From Kiloniellales bacterium (GTDB lineage Bacteria; Pseudomonadota; Alphaproteobacteria; Kiloniellales; JAKSDN01): a DNA stretch of 36,965 nt. Position 1 is the stretch's first letter. Each line of letters starts with the position of its first letter. The position numbers and the translations under genes were made by a program. The stretch lies in contig JANQLT010000158.1 of assembly GCA_028280455.1 (NCBI GenBank), forward strand, positions 1-36,965, given 5' to 3'. Shown here piece by piece: positions 15,274 to 23,605 of the stretch. The notes below the pieces were generated by a model, which saw only the letters and a program-made list of their open reading frames with translations, did not search any database and was not told the origin of the DNA.

Positions 15274-15765
15274 ATGACGCCGGCACAGGTATCGCTCATC
15301 CGGGAGACCTGGCGACAGGTCGTGCCGAGGGCCGACCAGGTCGCCGCCCTGTTCTACAAGAGGCTCTTCGAGATCGATCCCTCGCTCCGCGAGCTCTTCA
15401 CCGAGGTCGACCTCGCGGCCCAGGGCCGGCGGCTGGCCAAGGCGCTCGGCGACCTGGTCGCCGCGCTCGACTCCATCGAGGACTTCGTGCCGGCCCTGGA
15501 GGTGCTCGGCCGCCGGCATGTCGGCTACGGCGTCCGGGACCAGCACTACGACTCGGTCGGCGAGGCCCTGCTCTGGACCTTGGAGACCGGCCTCGGCCCG
15601 GCCTGGACCGGCGAGGCCGCCGAAGCCTGGGGCGCGGCCTATAGGCTCGTGGTCGGGGCCATGCGCTGCGACGGGCTGCCGCAGGCGCCGCTGCCGCCGA
15701 GCGAGGCGGCGGCCCAACTGCCGACCTGGCTCTGCTTGGCGACGGCGGCGCCCGGCGATCGATAG
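15274..15765 (+). CDS. Single-domain bacterial globin (flavohaemoglobin-type globin fold)
   Basis: A 163-residue haem protein related to Vitreoscilla haemoglobin and the globin domain of Hmp, without a reductase domain. It shows FYKRLFEIDPSLRELF with the CD1 Phe42, the E-helix block AAQGRRLAKALGDLV and proximal His82 in LGRRHVGYGV, followed by HYDSVGEALLWTLE. Such proteins are sometimes annotated as hemin receptors. Binding of O2/NO and NO dioxygenation with an external reductase are the established roles. A strong Shine-Dalgarno (GGAGGAAAGG) precedes ATG 15274. An NsrR-like operator suggests NO induction. Its TAG stop codon is the first three bases of palindromic element copy 2, so the original C-terminus may have been altered. 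The last 25 residues are Ala/Pro-rich and unlike globin. Confidence 0.92.
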   Translation: MTPAQVSLIRETWRQVVPRADQVAALFYKRLFEIDPSLRELFTEVDLAAQGRRLAKALGDLVAALDSIEDFVPALEVLGRRHVGYGVRDQHYDSVGEALLWTLETGLGPAWTGEAAEAWGAAYRLVVGAMRCDGLPQAPLPPSEAAAQLPTWLCLATAAPGDR

Positions 15766-15890
15766 AGCGTTTTCCGCTCGCGCGGAATCACGGCACCGGC
15801 CCGCTCCCCCTCCCGGCCACCCACGGCAGTATCCTATTGGGTGGCCGGGAGGGGGCGCGGGCCGGTGCCGTCCGAGCGGAAAACGCTCTA
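15763..15890. repeat. Palindromic element, copy 2 (long form)
   Basis: The outer arms are TAGAGCGTTTTCCGCTCG and, inverted, TAGAGCGTTTTCCGCTCG. The inner part is a nearly perfect inverted repeat of about 34 bp (CGGCACCGGCCCGCTCCCCC and onward), with one mismatch and a 14-nt loop around CAGTATCC. Compared with copy 1 it has the same arms but a much longer central stem. Its left TAG is the stop codon of globin. Its right TAG, read on the minus strand, stops the decayed frame beyond it. Confidence 0.85.
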
Positions 15891-16320
15891 GCGCCAACGT
15901 GGGGGCCGTTCCGGCCCTGCATCGAGACCGACCGAGCCGGCCTGTCGGCGGCGTCGGTCCTTGGCGGCCACGCGCATCTGCGGCCGTTGCTCCCTCTGCA
16001 GGCCGAACAGGCCGGCGCTGCTGGAGAACAGCCGGGCGGCCAGCCGCCGGCGTCGTTCCGCGACCTGCTCGGCCGAGGCCGCCTCGAGGGACTCGTCGTT
16101 GCGCATCTGGCGGTCGGCCAGGGTCTCGCTGAGGCGGCGCAGCAGGTCCTCTGTGGTAGTTGGTGAAGGGCAGCCGCGAGGTAGCCGTTGGGGACGATCC
16201 GCGTCATCTCGTCCGGGGTCACCAGCCGGGTCGCCCGACGGTGCCGTCGTCGAGCTCGGTCCAGGCCTCGCCGCGGAACGACCGCGCGGCCGCCTGGCGC
16301 CCGCCGGTTCCGTAGAGTTT
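15888..16320 (-). pseudogene. Decayed gene fragment, no family recognised
   Basis: The minus strand carries protein-like sequence spread over three frames. First comes a segment like RSFRGEAWTELDDGTVG (about 16300-16225), then VTPDEMTRIVPNGYL (about 16222-16175) and then TTEDLLRRLSETLADRQMRNDESLEAAS, with a basic amphipathic tail (about 16160 to the TAG at 15888). Joining them needs two frameshifts, near 16225 and 16165. The 5' part is missing: sequence turns AT-rich beyond about 16318. The stop codon comes from the palindromic element. The last frame has an ATG (16106) and could yield a 72-residue peptide, but no ribosome-binding site supports it. Phage or mobile origin is possible but unproven. 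Confidence 0.45.
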
Positions 16321-16332
16321 ATCTAGAATTTT

Positions 16333-16373
16333 ACCGAGTCATAAACCGAGCGTTTATTGCTGCCGATTATACT
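16333..16373 (+). promoter_or_regulatory. Possible activator-dependent promoter before tadG-like gene
   Basis: A -10 box TATACT (16368-16373) has no normal -35. In its place, 17 bp upstream, is ACCGAG (16345-16350), repeated directly 12 bp earlier (16333-16338). Direct repeats at the -35 position are typical of OmpR/PhoB-type activators. The surrounding 60 bp are markedly AT-rich compared with the window. The gene starts 168 bp further on; the rest of the leader shows nothing I recognise. Confidence 0.3.
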
Positions 16374-16541
16374 CAAATCTTTGTTTCCGGACCTTCGTGG
16401 GGCCAAGAGTGGAGTTTGGCGCAAGTTTACCGGCGTCGTACCGGGTCTGGGCGCAAAGGGAGCGGGACGAGCGGAGTCGTCGACCTGACCGGCGATCCTT
16501 AGCTCACCGCCGGCTTCTTTGGCATCACCCCGGAAAGCCCC

Positions 16542-18005
16542 ATGAATAGTCTTCTCAGAGAGCTCCTTCTCATCGGCCGCGCCGCCCTGGGGGATCGGCG
16601 CGGCGGTATCGCCATCTTCATGGCTTTCCTGGTGCTGCCGCTCTGCGCGGCCGTCGGCCTCGCCCTGGACGGCGCGCGCGGCTACCTCGTCAAATCGCGC
16701 CTCTCGACGGCGCTGGACGCCGCCGGTCTGGCCGCGGCGCAGAACATCAACAGCGCCGACCTGGCCGGCGACGTGTCGCGCTATTTCGCCGCCAACTTCC
16801 CGAACGCCTACATGGATGCCTCGGTGGCCGGCCCCTTCCACACGATCTCGGACGATTCGAGCCAGATAACGCTCCAGGCCACGGCGACGATCGACACGAC
16901 CTTCATGAGGCTGTTCGGCTACGAGACGCTCGACGTCAGCGCCGACGCGACGGTAGCCCGCGGCGCCAGCGGCATCGATCTGGTCTTCGCCTTCGATCTT
17001 TCCGGCTCCATGGGCAGCTCGGACGGCAGCGGCACGCGCATAGCGGCGGCGCGCGCGGCGGCGACGCAGCTTGTCAACCACATCTACGGCGACCTGGAGA
17101 CCAAGCCGGACGTCAACGTCGGTCTGGTTCCCTGGAACTCGGTCGTCAACGTCACCGACACCTCGGTGACCTTCGACGCCGCCGCGACCACCACGCAGGC
17201 CGTCGCGGGCTTCACCAATCCCGTCTCGGGCGCTGCCCAGAGCGAAATCTACGTCGCCAACAACAGCCCGGTTCCGCTGCTCTACACCCCGCCGAGCGAT
17301 TGGTCCGGTTGCGTCTTCGCCCGCTACGCCGACGATGCCAACAGCAGCAATGACGGCGACGTCGAGTTCGCGGCCGACATCTTCGACAACAAGGACTGGC
17401 TCGGCTGGGAGCCGGATGGCGCCGGCTACGTGCCGAGCGGTGGCGGTGGCGGCGACGACGATGACGATGACGGCGGCGGTGGCGGTGGCGGCAGCAGCAC
17501 GACGCAATGCCTGCCGCACGGCATCACGCCCCTGCAGAACTCCAAGTCGGTGATCCAGGCCGCGATCGACGAGCTGACCTCGCCCAGCGGCAACACCGTC
17601 ATCCCCCAGGGCCTGGCCTGGGCCTGGCGGGTCCTGCTGCCGGACGCGCCCTTCACCGAAGCCAGCACCACGACCACGCCCTTCCGCGCAGTCATCCTGC
17701 TGACCGACGGCTCCAACTGCGGCACCTCGGATGACGCCTACCACGGCGTGTTCGGCAATTGCGATGCCTCGCGCAGCCATCTCGACAACCGTCTTCGCAG
17801 CCTCGCGGCGAGGGTCAAGGCCGACGGCGTCAAGATCATCGCCATCCAGTTCGCCAACAGCGGCACGGACCTGCAGACCTTGATGCAGGAGGTCGCCTCG
17901 AGCGACAGCCCTCCCTACTATTTCTATGCGCCCGACGGCGCCTCCTTGTTGACGGTCTTCGAGGACATCGGCGACCATATCTCCCACGTGCGCCTGGTCA
18001 GGTAG
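16542..18005 (+). CDS. TadG-like pilus-assembly protein with von Willebrand A domain
   Basis: A 487-residue protein. The N-terminus has the TadE/TadG helix (RGGIAIFMAFLVLPLCAAVGLALD, about 20-43), anchoring it in the inner membrane with the rest in the periplasm, followed by KSRLSTALDAAGLAAAQ. A von Willebrand A domain starts at about 143 with the MIDAS motif DLSGS (Asp152, Ser154, Ser156), and VILLTDGSN near 387 provides the second part. The vWA domain is split by a large insertion that includes a striking Gly5-Asp6-Gly7 run (residues 300-317). Such proteins assist Flp/Tad pili, but no cpaB-F, rcpA, tadA or flp gene is nearby, so it is a solitary member. The Shine-Dalgarno is weak (GGAAAG). 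Function beyond surface adhesion or assembly cannot be said. Confidence 0.85.
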   Translation: MNSLLRELLLIGRAALGDRRGGIAIFMAFLVLPLCAAVGLALDGARGYLVKSRLSTALDAAGLAAAQNINSADLAGDVSRYFAANFPNAYMDASVAGPFHTISDDSSQITLQATATIDTTFMRLFGYETLDVSADATVARGASGIDLVFAFDLSGSMGSSDGSGTRIAAARAAATQLVNHIYGDLETKPDVNVGLVPWNSVVNVTDTSVTFDAAATTTQAVAGFTNPVSGAAQSEIYVANNSPVPLLYTPPSDWSGCVFARYADDANSSNDGDVEFAADIFDNKDWLGWEPDGAGYVPSGGGGGDDDDDDGGGGGGGSSTTQCLPHGITPLQNSKSVIQAAIDELTSPSGNTVIPQGLAWAWRVLLPDAPFTEASTTTTPFRAVILLTDGSNCGTSDDAYHGVFGNCDASRSHLDNRLRSLAARVKADGVKIIAIQFANSGTDLQTLMQEVASSDSPPYYFYAPDGASLLTVFEDIGDHISHVRLVR

Positions 18006-18098
18006 AGGCACCTGGCCCGAACGCCGGCGCAGACGGCAGCTTCGGCCCTGGCGGGGCCTCCGGCTCGAGCGGAAATTCTCGAATCAATCGACTCGCGG

Positions 18099-18125
18099 CG
18101 TCACAATCGCCGCTTCTCGCTCGTC
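18099..18125 (+). promoter_or_regulatory. ECF41-type promoter
   Basis: CGTCACA (18099-18105), 16 bp, then CGTC (18122-18125). The ECF41 promoter motif, as I recall it from the published group analysis, is TGTCACA-N16-CGTC, so this copy differs at one base only and has the exact spacing. It precedes the AhpD-like gene and would drive the partner-sigma operon, making it autoregulated. Confidence 0.8.
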
Positions 18126-18168
18126 ATATGGGCAGATATCCACTGTCCGACGACGAAGGAGAAGGCTC

Positions 18169-18600
18169 ATGGCCGACGCGAAAGCCGTGAAATACGAGCA
18201 GGAGATACCGGACGTCCTGAGGTCCTTGGGCGCGGTTCATGAGGTCATGGACGCCCATGGCCTCGATAGGAAGATCCATCATCTCGTGCAGTTGCACGCC
18301 TCCCAGATCAATCGCTGCGGATTCTGCGTCAAGATGCACACCAGGGAAGCGCGGCAGGACGGCGAGACCAGCGAGCGGCTCGATCGGGTGATCGTCTGGG
18401 ATCAGGTCGAGGACTTCAGCGAACAGGAGAAGGCGGCGCTGGCCTGGACCGACGCCTTGACGACCCTCGACCCCAAGACGGACATGGGCGCGCTTCGGGC
18501 GCGCTTGCGCGATCACTTCTCCGACGAGCAGATTGGCATCCTCACGGCGACGGTCGGCATGATCAACATGTGGAACCGCATCAATCTCTCGAAGCACTGA
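18169..18600 (+). CDS. Carboxymuconolactone decarboxylase/AhpD-like protein, ECF41 partner
   Basis: A 143-residue protein of the CMD/AhpD family. The redox motif CGFCVKMH (Cys50, Cys53, His57) is complete, so thiol-disulfide chemistry (alkylhydroperoxidase-like) is likely. Characterised family members act as peroxidases or decarboxylases. ATG 18169 has AAGGAG upstream. The next gene, an ECF41 sigma factor, starts 1 bp after the stop. The COE proteins (carboxymuconolactone decarboxylases, oxidoreductases or epimerases) are the conserved neighbours and main targets of ECF41 sigmas. An ECF41 consensus promoter lies 44 bp upstream. The physiological substrate is not known. Confidence 0.9.
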   Translation: MADAKAVKYEQEIPDVLRSLGAVHEVMDAHGLDRKIHHLVQLHASQINRCGFCVKMHTREARQDGETSERLDRVIVWDQVEDFSEQEKAALAWTDALTTLDPKTDMGALRARLRDHFSDEQIGILTATVGMINMWNRINLSKH

Positions 18601-18601
18601 C

Positions 18602-19489
18602 ATGCTCGATCGCGAAGACGCCCAGGCATTCGAAGAAGCCCGTCCGAACCTCCTCGGCTTGGCCTATCGGATCCTGGGCTCGATGAGCGATGCCGAGGAT
18701 GCGGTGCAAGACACCTTCCTGAAGTGGGCCAAGGCCGACCGGTCGCAGATCCAACGCTCGGCCGCCTGGCTGACGACCACCTGCACGCGCCGCTGCCTCG
18801 ATCTGCTTCGCTCCGCCCAGCGCAGCCGCGTCGACTATGTCGGCTCTTGGCTGCCGGAGCCGGTACATACGCCGATCTCCGGCGATGCGGAGGACAAGCT
18901 GGCCCTCGCCCGTTCCCTGACGACGGCCTTCCTGCTCCTGCTGGAGCGGCTCACGCCGAAGGAACGGGCGGCCTATCTGCTCCGTGAGATCTTCGAGCTT
19001 CCCTACGCGGAGATCGCCGAAGCGCTCGACATGACGGAGATGGCCTGCCGCAAGCTGGTGTCGCGCGCCAAAGCCAACATCGGCCAGGGTACGATCCGGC
19101 AGACCGTGCCACTCGAAACGCAAGACCGGCTTCTCGAGGCCTTTCAGGAGGCCGTCAAGGAAGGCTCGACGGCCGGATTGGCGGCCCTGCTGTCGGACGA
19201 CATCAAGCTCAGTGCCGATGGCGGCGGCAAGGTGCCGACCCTGTCCAACGTTCTGCACGGCAAGGACCGCGTCGTCCGCTACATAGGCAAGGGCCTGAAA
19301 AAGTACTGGGCCGGCCAGGCGCTGGAGGTCGTCGACATAAACGGCCTGCGCGGCCTCGTCCTCAAGAACGATGGGATGACGCTGGGGAGCGTCTCCTTCG
19401 CCTACGACGACTCAGGCAAGGTGGCCGAGGTCTTCATCATGCGGAACCCGGAAAAGCTCATCCATCTCGCAAAGGCCTCGATCCACTAG
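18602..19489 (+). CDS. ECF41-group sigma factor with fused SnoaL-like regulatory domain (SigJ type)
   Basis: A 295-residue extracytoplasmic-function sigma factor. Sigma2 covers about 8-75 (NLLGLAYRILGSMSDAEDAVQD) and sigma4 about 105-160 (LTPKERAAYLLREIFELPYAEIAEAL). An NTF2/SnoaL-like C-terminal domain occupies about 172-295. All three group hallmarks are present: WLPEP in the linker (83-87), DGGGK (206-210) and NPEKL near the end (282-286). In this group no anti-sigma factor exists, and the C-terminal domain itself tunes activity. The gene lies 1 bp after its COE partner and should be autoregulated from the promoter at 18099-18125. The signal is unknown. Confidence 0.95.
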   Translation: MLDREDAQAFEEARPNLLGLAYRILGSMSDAEDAVQDTFLKWAKADRSQIQRSAAWLTTTCTRRCLDLLRSAQRSRVDYVGSWLPEPVHTPISGDAEDKLALARSLTTAFLLLLERLTPKERAAYLLREIFELPYAEIAEALDMTEMACRKLVSRAKANIGQGTIRQTVPLETQDRLLEAFQEAVKEGSTAGLAALLSDDIKLSADGGGKVPTLSNVLHGKDRVVRYIGKGLKKYWAGQALEVVDINGLRGLVLKNDGMTLGSVSFAYDDSGKVAEVFIMRNPEKLIHLAKASIH

Positions 19490-19520
19490 ATTGGAAAAGC
19501 TAAACCCGGGCCGGACCGCC

Positions 19521-20562
<1,042 letters not shown>

Positions 20563-20570
<8 letters not shown>

Positions 20571-21585
20571 GGGTGCCGTCCCGCCGGCCGCCCTCGTCAT
20601 AGAGCCAGCAGGCCGCATGGGTCGCGCCGGTCGAGACCAGCTCCGGGCGCTCCTGCCGGCAGAGGTCGAAGGCCTTGGTGCAGCGCGGGTTGAAGGCGCA
20701 GCCCTGCGGGATCGCGTTGAGGCGCGGCATGGCGCCGTCGATCTGGGCCAGCCGCGTCACGTCGTGGCCGACCAGCGGGATCGAGCCCATCAGGCCGTGG
20801 GTGTAGGGATGGCGGGCGTTGCGGATCACCTCGGCGACCGGCCCGATCTCGGCGATCCGCCCGGCATACATCACCGCCACCCGGTCGGCGGTCTCGGCGA
20901 TCACGCCCATGTCGTGGGTGATCAGCATCACCGCCGCGCCGTGCTCGCGGCAGAGCTTCTTGAGCAGGGCGATGATCTGCGCCTGGATCGAGACGTCGAG
21001 CGCGGTGGTCGGCTCGTCGGCGATCACCAGGCGCGGGTTGACGGCCAGCGCCAGGGCGATCACCACCCGCTGGCGCATGCCGCCGGAGAACTCGTGCGGG
21101 TACTGGTCGATGCGCCGCTCGGCGGCCGGGATGCCGACCTCCTGCAGCAGCTCGATGGACCGGCGGCGCGCCGCGGACTCGCCCATGTCGGTGTGGGTGC
21201 GGATGGTCTCGCCGAGCTGCCGGCCGATGGTGTAGAGCGGGTTGAGGCTGGTCAGCGGGTCCTGGAAGACCATGCCGATCTCGCGGCCGCGGATCCGGCG
21301 CATCTCCTCGTAGGGCAGGCTGTCGATCCGCCGGCCCTCGAGCAGGATCTGGCCGCCGGCGACGTGGCAGGGCGGCTCCAGCAGGCCGATCACCGCCGAG
21401 CCGGTCAGGGACTTGCCGGCGCCCGACTCGCCGACCACGCCGAGCACCTCGCCCTCGTCGATCTGGAAGGAGACGCCGTCGACGGCGATCAGCGTGCCGC
21501 GCCGGTTCGGGATCTCGATGCGCAGGTCTTCGACCTGAAGCAGGGGCCGCTTCTTGCCGCCGTCGCTCATCGCCCCCGCGCTCAT
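20563..21585 (-). CDS. oppD: Oligopeptide ABC transporter ATP-binding protein (OppD-like)
   Basis: A 340-residue ATPase partner of OppF. Features are Walker A GESGAGKS, Q-loop MVFQDPLTSLNPLY, signature FSGGMRQR, Walker B LVIADEPTTALD, switch His in LITHDMGV, and the C-terminal oligo_HPY segment with HPYTHGLMGSIP and QGCAFNPRCTKAFDLC. The start is uncertain: ATG 21585 or 21570, since the sequence GGGGCGATGAGCG is almost repeated there. It lies 16 bp after the permease stop and overlaps oppF. Besides its own operon it may serve the ATPase-less importer at 3.9-7.5 kb. Confidence 0.93.
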
Positions 21586-21601
21586 CGCCCCTGCACTCCG
21601 C

Positions 21602-22582
21602 TCATCGCAGCTTCGGGTTGAGGACGTCGCGCAGCCAGTCGCCCAGCAGGTTGACCGCCAGCACCAGGACCGCCAGCGCGATGCCCGGGAAGACCGTGAT
21701 CCACCACTCGCCGGAGAACAGGAAGTCCTGGCCGACCCGGACCAGGGTGCCGAGCGAGGGCGAGGTCAGCGGCACGCCGACGCCGAGGAAGGAGAGCGTC
21801 GCCTCGGTGATGATCGCGATCGCCAGGTGGATCGTGGCGATCACCAGCACCGGGCCCATGACGTTGGGCAGCACGTGGCGCAGCATGATCAGTGCGGGGC
21901 GGATGCCGATGATCCGCGCCGCCTGGACGTATTCCTTGTTCTTCTCGACCAGGGTCGAGCCGCGCACGGTGCGGGCGTACTGCACCCAGCCCGAGAAGCC
22001 GATGGCGAAGACCAGGACGTAGAACCAGATCTCGCCGTGCAGGTCGCGCGGCAGCACGCCGCGGGCCACGCCGTCGATCAGCAGGGCGATCAGGATCGCC
22101 GGGAAGGAGAGCTGGACGTCGGCGATGCGCATGATGACCGCGTCGACCGTGCCGCCGACATAGCCGCTGACCAGGCCGAGCCCGACGCCGAGGAACAGCG
22201 AGAAGATCACCGACGCGAAGCCGACGCCGAGCGAGATGCGCGAACCGTACATCAGGGTCGAGAGCACGTCGCGGCCCTGGTCGTCGGTGCCCAGAAGGAA
22301 GCGCGGGTCGCTGCCCTCGACCCAGATCGGCGGCAGGAAGGAGTCGAGCAGGTCGACCTGCGCCAGGTCGAAGGGGTCGTGCGGCGCGACCAGGGGCGCG
22401 AAGAGCGCCGCGCTCATGAAGAGGACCGTGATCACGGCCGAGAGGATGGTCACCGGCGAGCGCTTGAAGGAGTACCAGATGTCGCCGTCGAAGAAGCGCC
22501 GGAGCCCGTCGACCGTATGCGCCCAGAGGCCTGCCGACGGGGCGTCGACCTTGACCTCCATGCCGCGCTGCTCGACCGCCAT
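21602..22582 (-). CDS. oppC: Oligopeptide ABC transporter permease (OppC-like)
   Basis: A 326-residue permease with an N-terminal cytoplasmic tail of about 45 residues and six transmembrane helices. The periplasmic FLLGTDDQGRDVLSTLMYGSRISL is the OppC signature, and the coupling loop reads KEYVQAARIIGIRPALIMLRH followed by VLPNVMGPVLV. The end LLGDWLRDVLNPKLR is canonical. Unlike most OppC it has a longer loop (SFLPPIWVEGSDPRF) between helix 1 and the signature. It starts 4 bp after the OppB stop, so the two are coupled. Confidence 0.93.
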   Translation of the reverse strand: MAVEQRGMEVKVDAPSAGLWAHTVDGLRRFFDGDIWYSFKRSPVTILSAVITVLFMSAALFAPLVAPHDPFDLAQVDLLDSFLPPIWVEGSDPRFLLGTDDQGRDVLSTLMYGSRISLGVGFASVIFSLFLGVGLGLVSGYVGGTVDAVIMRIADVQLSFPAILIALLIDGVARGVLPRDLHGEIWFYVLVFAIGFSGWVQYARTVRGSTLVEKNKEYVQAARIIGIRPALIMLRHVLPNVMGPVLVIATIHLAIAIITEATLSFLGVGVPLTSPSLGTLVRVGQDFLFSGEWWITVFPGIALAVLVLAVNLLGDWLRDVLNPKLR

Positions 22583-22586
22583 GGGG

Positions 22587-23579
22587 CTAGCTCCCGTGGC
22601 CGCCGGCGACGAGCTTGTCGACTCGCAGCCGCGGGTCGACCGCGTAGTAGAGCAGGTCGACGATCAGGTTGATGGTGACGAAGAAGAAGGCGATCAGGAT
22701 CAGGTAGCTGGCCATCACCGGGATATCGACCTCGTTGATCGCCTGGATGAACAGCAGGCCCATGCCCGGCCACTGGAAGACGCTCTCGGTGATGATGGCG
22801 AAGGCGATGATCGAGCCGAGCTGCAGGCCGGTGATGGTGATCACCGGCACCATGGTGTTCTTCAAGGCATGGCCGAAGTTGACCGCCCGGTTGGTCAGGC
22901 CGCGCGCGCGGGCGAACTTGATGTAGTCCGTGCGCAGCACCTCGAGCATCTCGGAGCGGACCAGGCGCATGATCAGCGTCATCTGGAACAGCGCCAGGGT
23001 GATCGAGGGCATGATCAGGGCCTTGATGCCGGAGGCGGTGAGCATGCCGGTGGTCCAGCCGCCGAGGTCGACCACCTCGCCGCGCCCGAAGGTCGGCAGC
23101 CATTGCAGCATCACGCCGAACACCAGAATCAACAGGATTCCGATCAGGAAGGTCGGCAAGGAGATGCCGATCAAGGAGACCACGAGGAAGACCTTGGAGA
23201 GGAAGCCCTCGCGCCTCAGCCCCGTGTAGACGCCCATGGGCACGCCGACCAGCAAGGCCAGGACGGCGGCGACCAGGGAGAGCTCCAGCGTCGCCGGCAG
23301 GCGCTCGACCAGCAGGTCGGCCACCGGCCGGCGCTGCTGATAGGAGATGCCGAACTGGCCTTGCACGGCGTTGATCAGGTAATTGCCGTACTGCACCAGG
23401 AAGGGATCGTTCAGGCCGAGGCTTTCGCGCAGGGCCGCGCGGTCGGCGAGCGAGGTGTCCTGGCCGACCATGTTGTTGATGGGGTCGCCGACGAAGCGGA
23501 ACAGGGCGAAGGCGATCAGCCCGACGGTGAGCATCACCAGGATCGACTGCAGCAATCGGCGAATGATGAAGGCTAGCAT
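22587..23579 (-). CDS. oppB: Oligopeptide ABC transporter permease (OppB-like)
   Basis: A 330-residue permease beginning with the typical MLAFIIRRLLQSI helix and the FVGDPINNMVG periplasmic segment (the Gly-Asp-Pro motif). The coupling loop is RTDYIKFARARGLTNRAVNFGHALKN and the end is LLYYAVDPRLRV with a short Gly-rich tail. It is preceded at 26 bp by the binding-protein gene and followed at 4 bp by oppC. It forms the translocation channel with OppC. Confidence 0.93.
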   Translation of the reverse strand: MLAFIIRRLLQSILVMLTVGLIAFALFRFVGDPINNMVGQDTSLADRAALRESLGLNDPFLVQYGNYLINAVQGQFGISYQQRRPVADLLVERLPATLELSLVAAVLALLVGVPMGVYTGLRREGFLSKVFLVVSLIGISLPTFLIGILLILVFGVMLQWLPTFGRGEVVDLGGWTTGMLTASGIKALIMPSITLALFQMTLIMRLVRSEMLEVLRTDYIKFARARGLTNRAVNFGHALKNTMVPVITITGLQLGSIIAFAIITESVFQWPGMGLLFIQAINEVDIPVMASYLILIAFFFVTINLIVDLLYYAVDPRLRVDKLVAGGHGS

Positions 23580-23605
23580 GCTCGCTCGGGCCTATCGTTG
23601 CCCGC

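Noticed and set aside
15763-15890. CRISPR repeat or rho-independent terminator as sole explanation of the palindrome
   Set aside because: There are no spaced direct repeats for CRISPR, and there is a second copy with the same arms at another place, so a dispersed element is the better explanation.
15788-16222. A 144-residue minus-strand open frame as a real gene
   Set aside because: It passes through the palindromic element and covers only one segment of the decayed gene; the remaining segments are in other frames.
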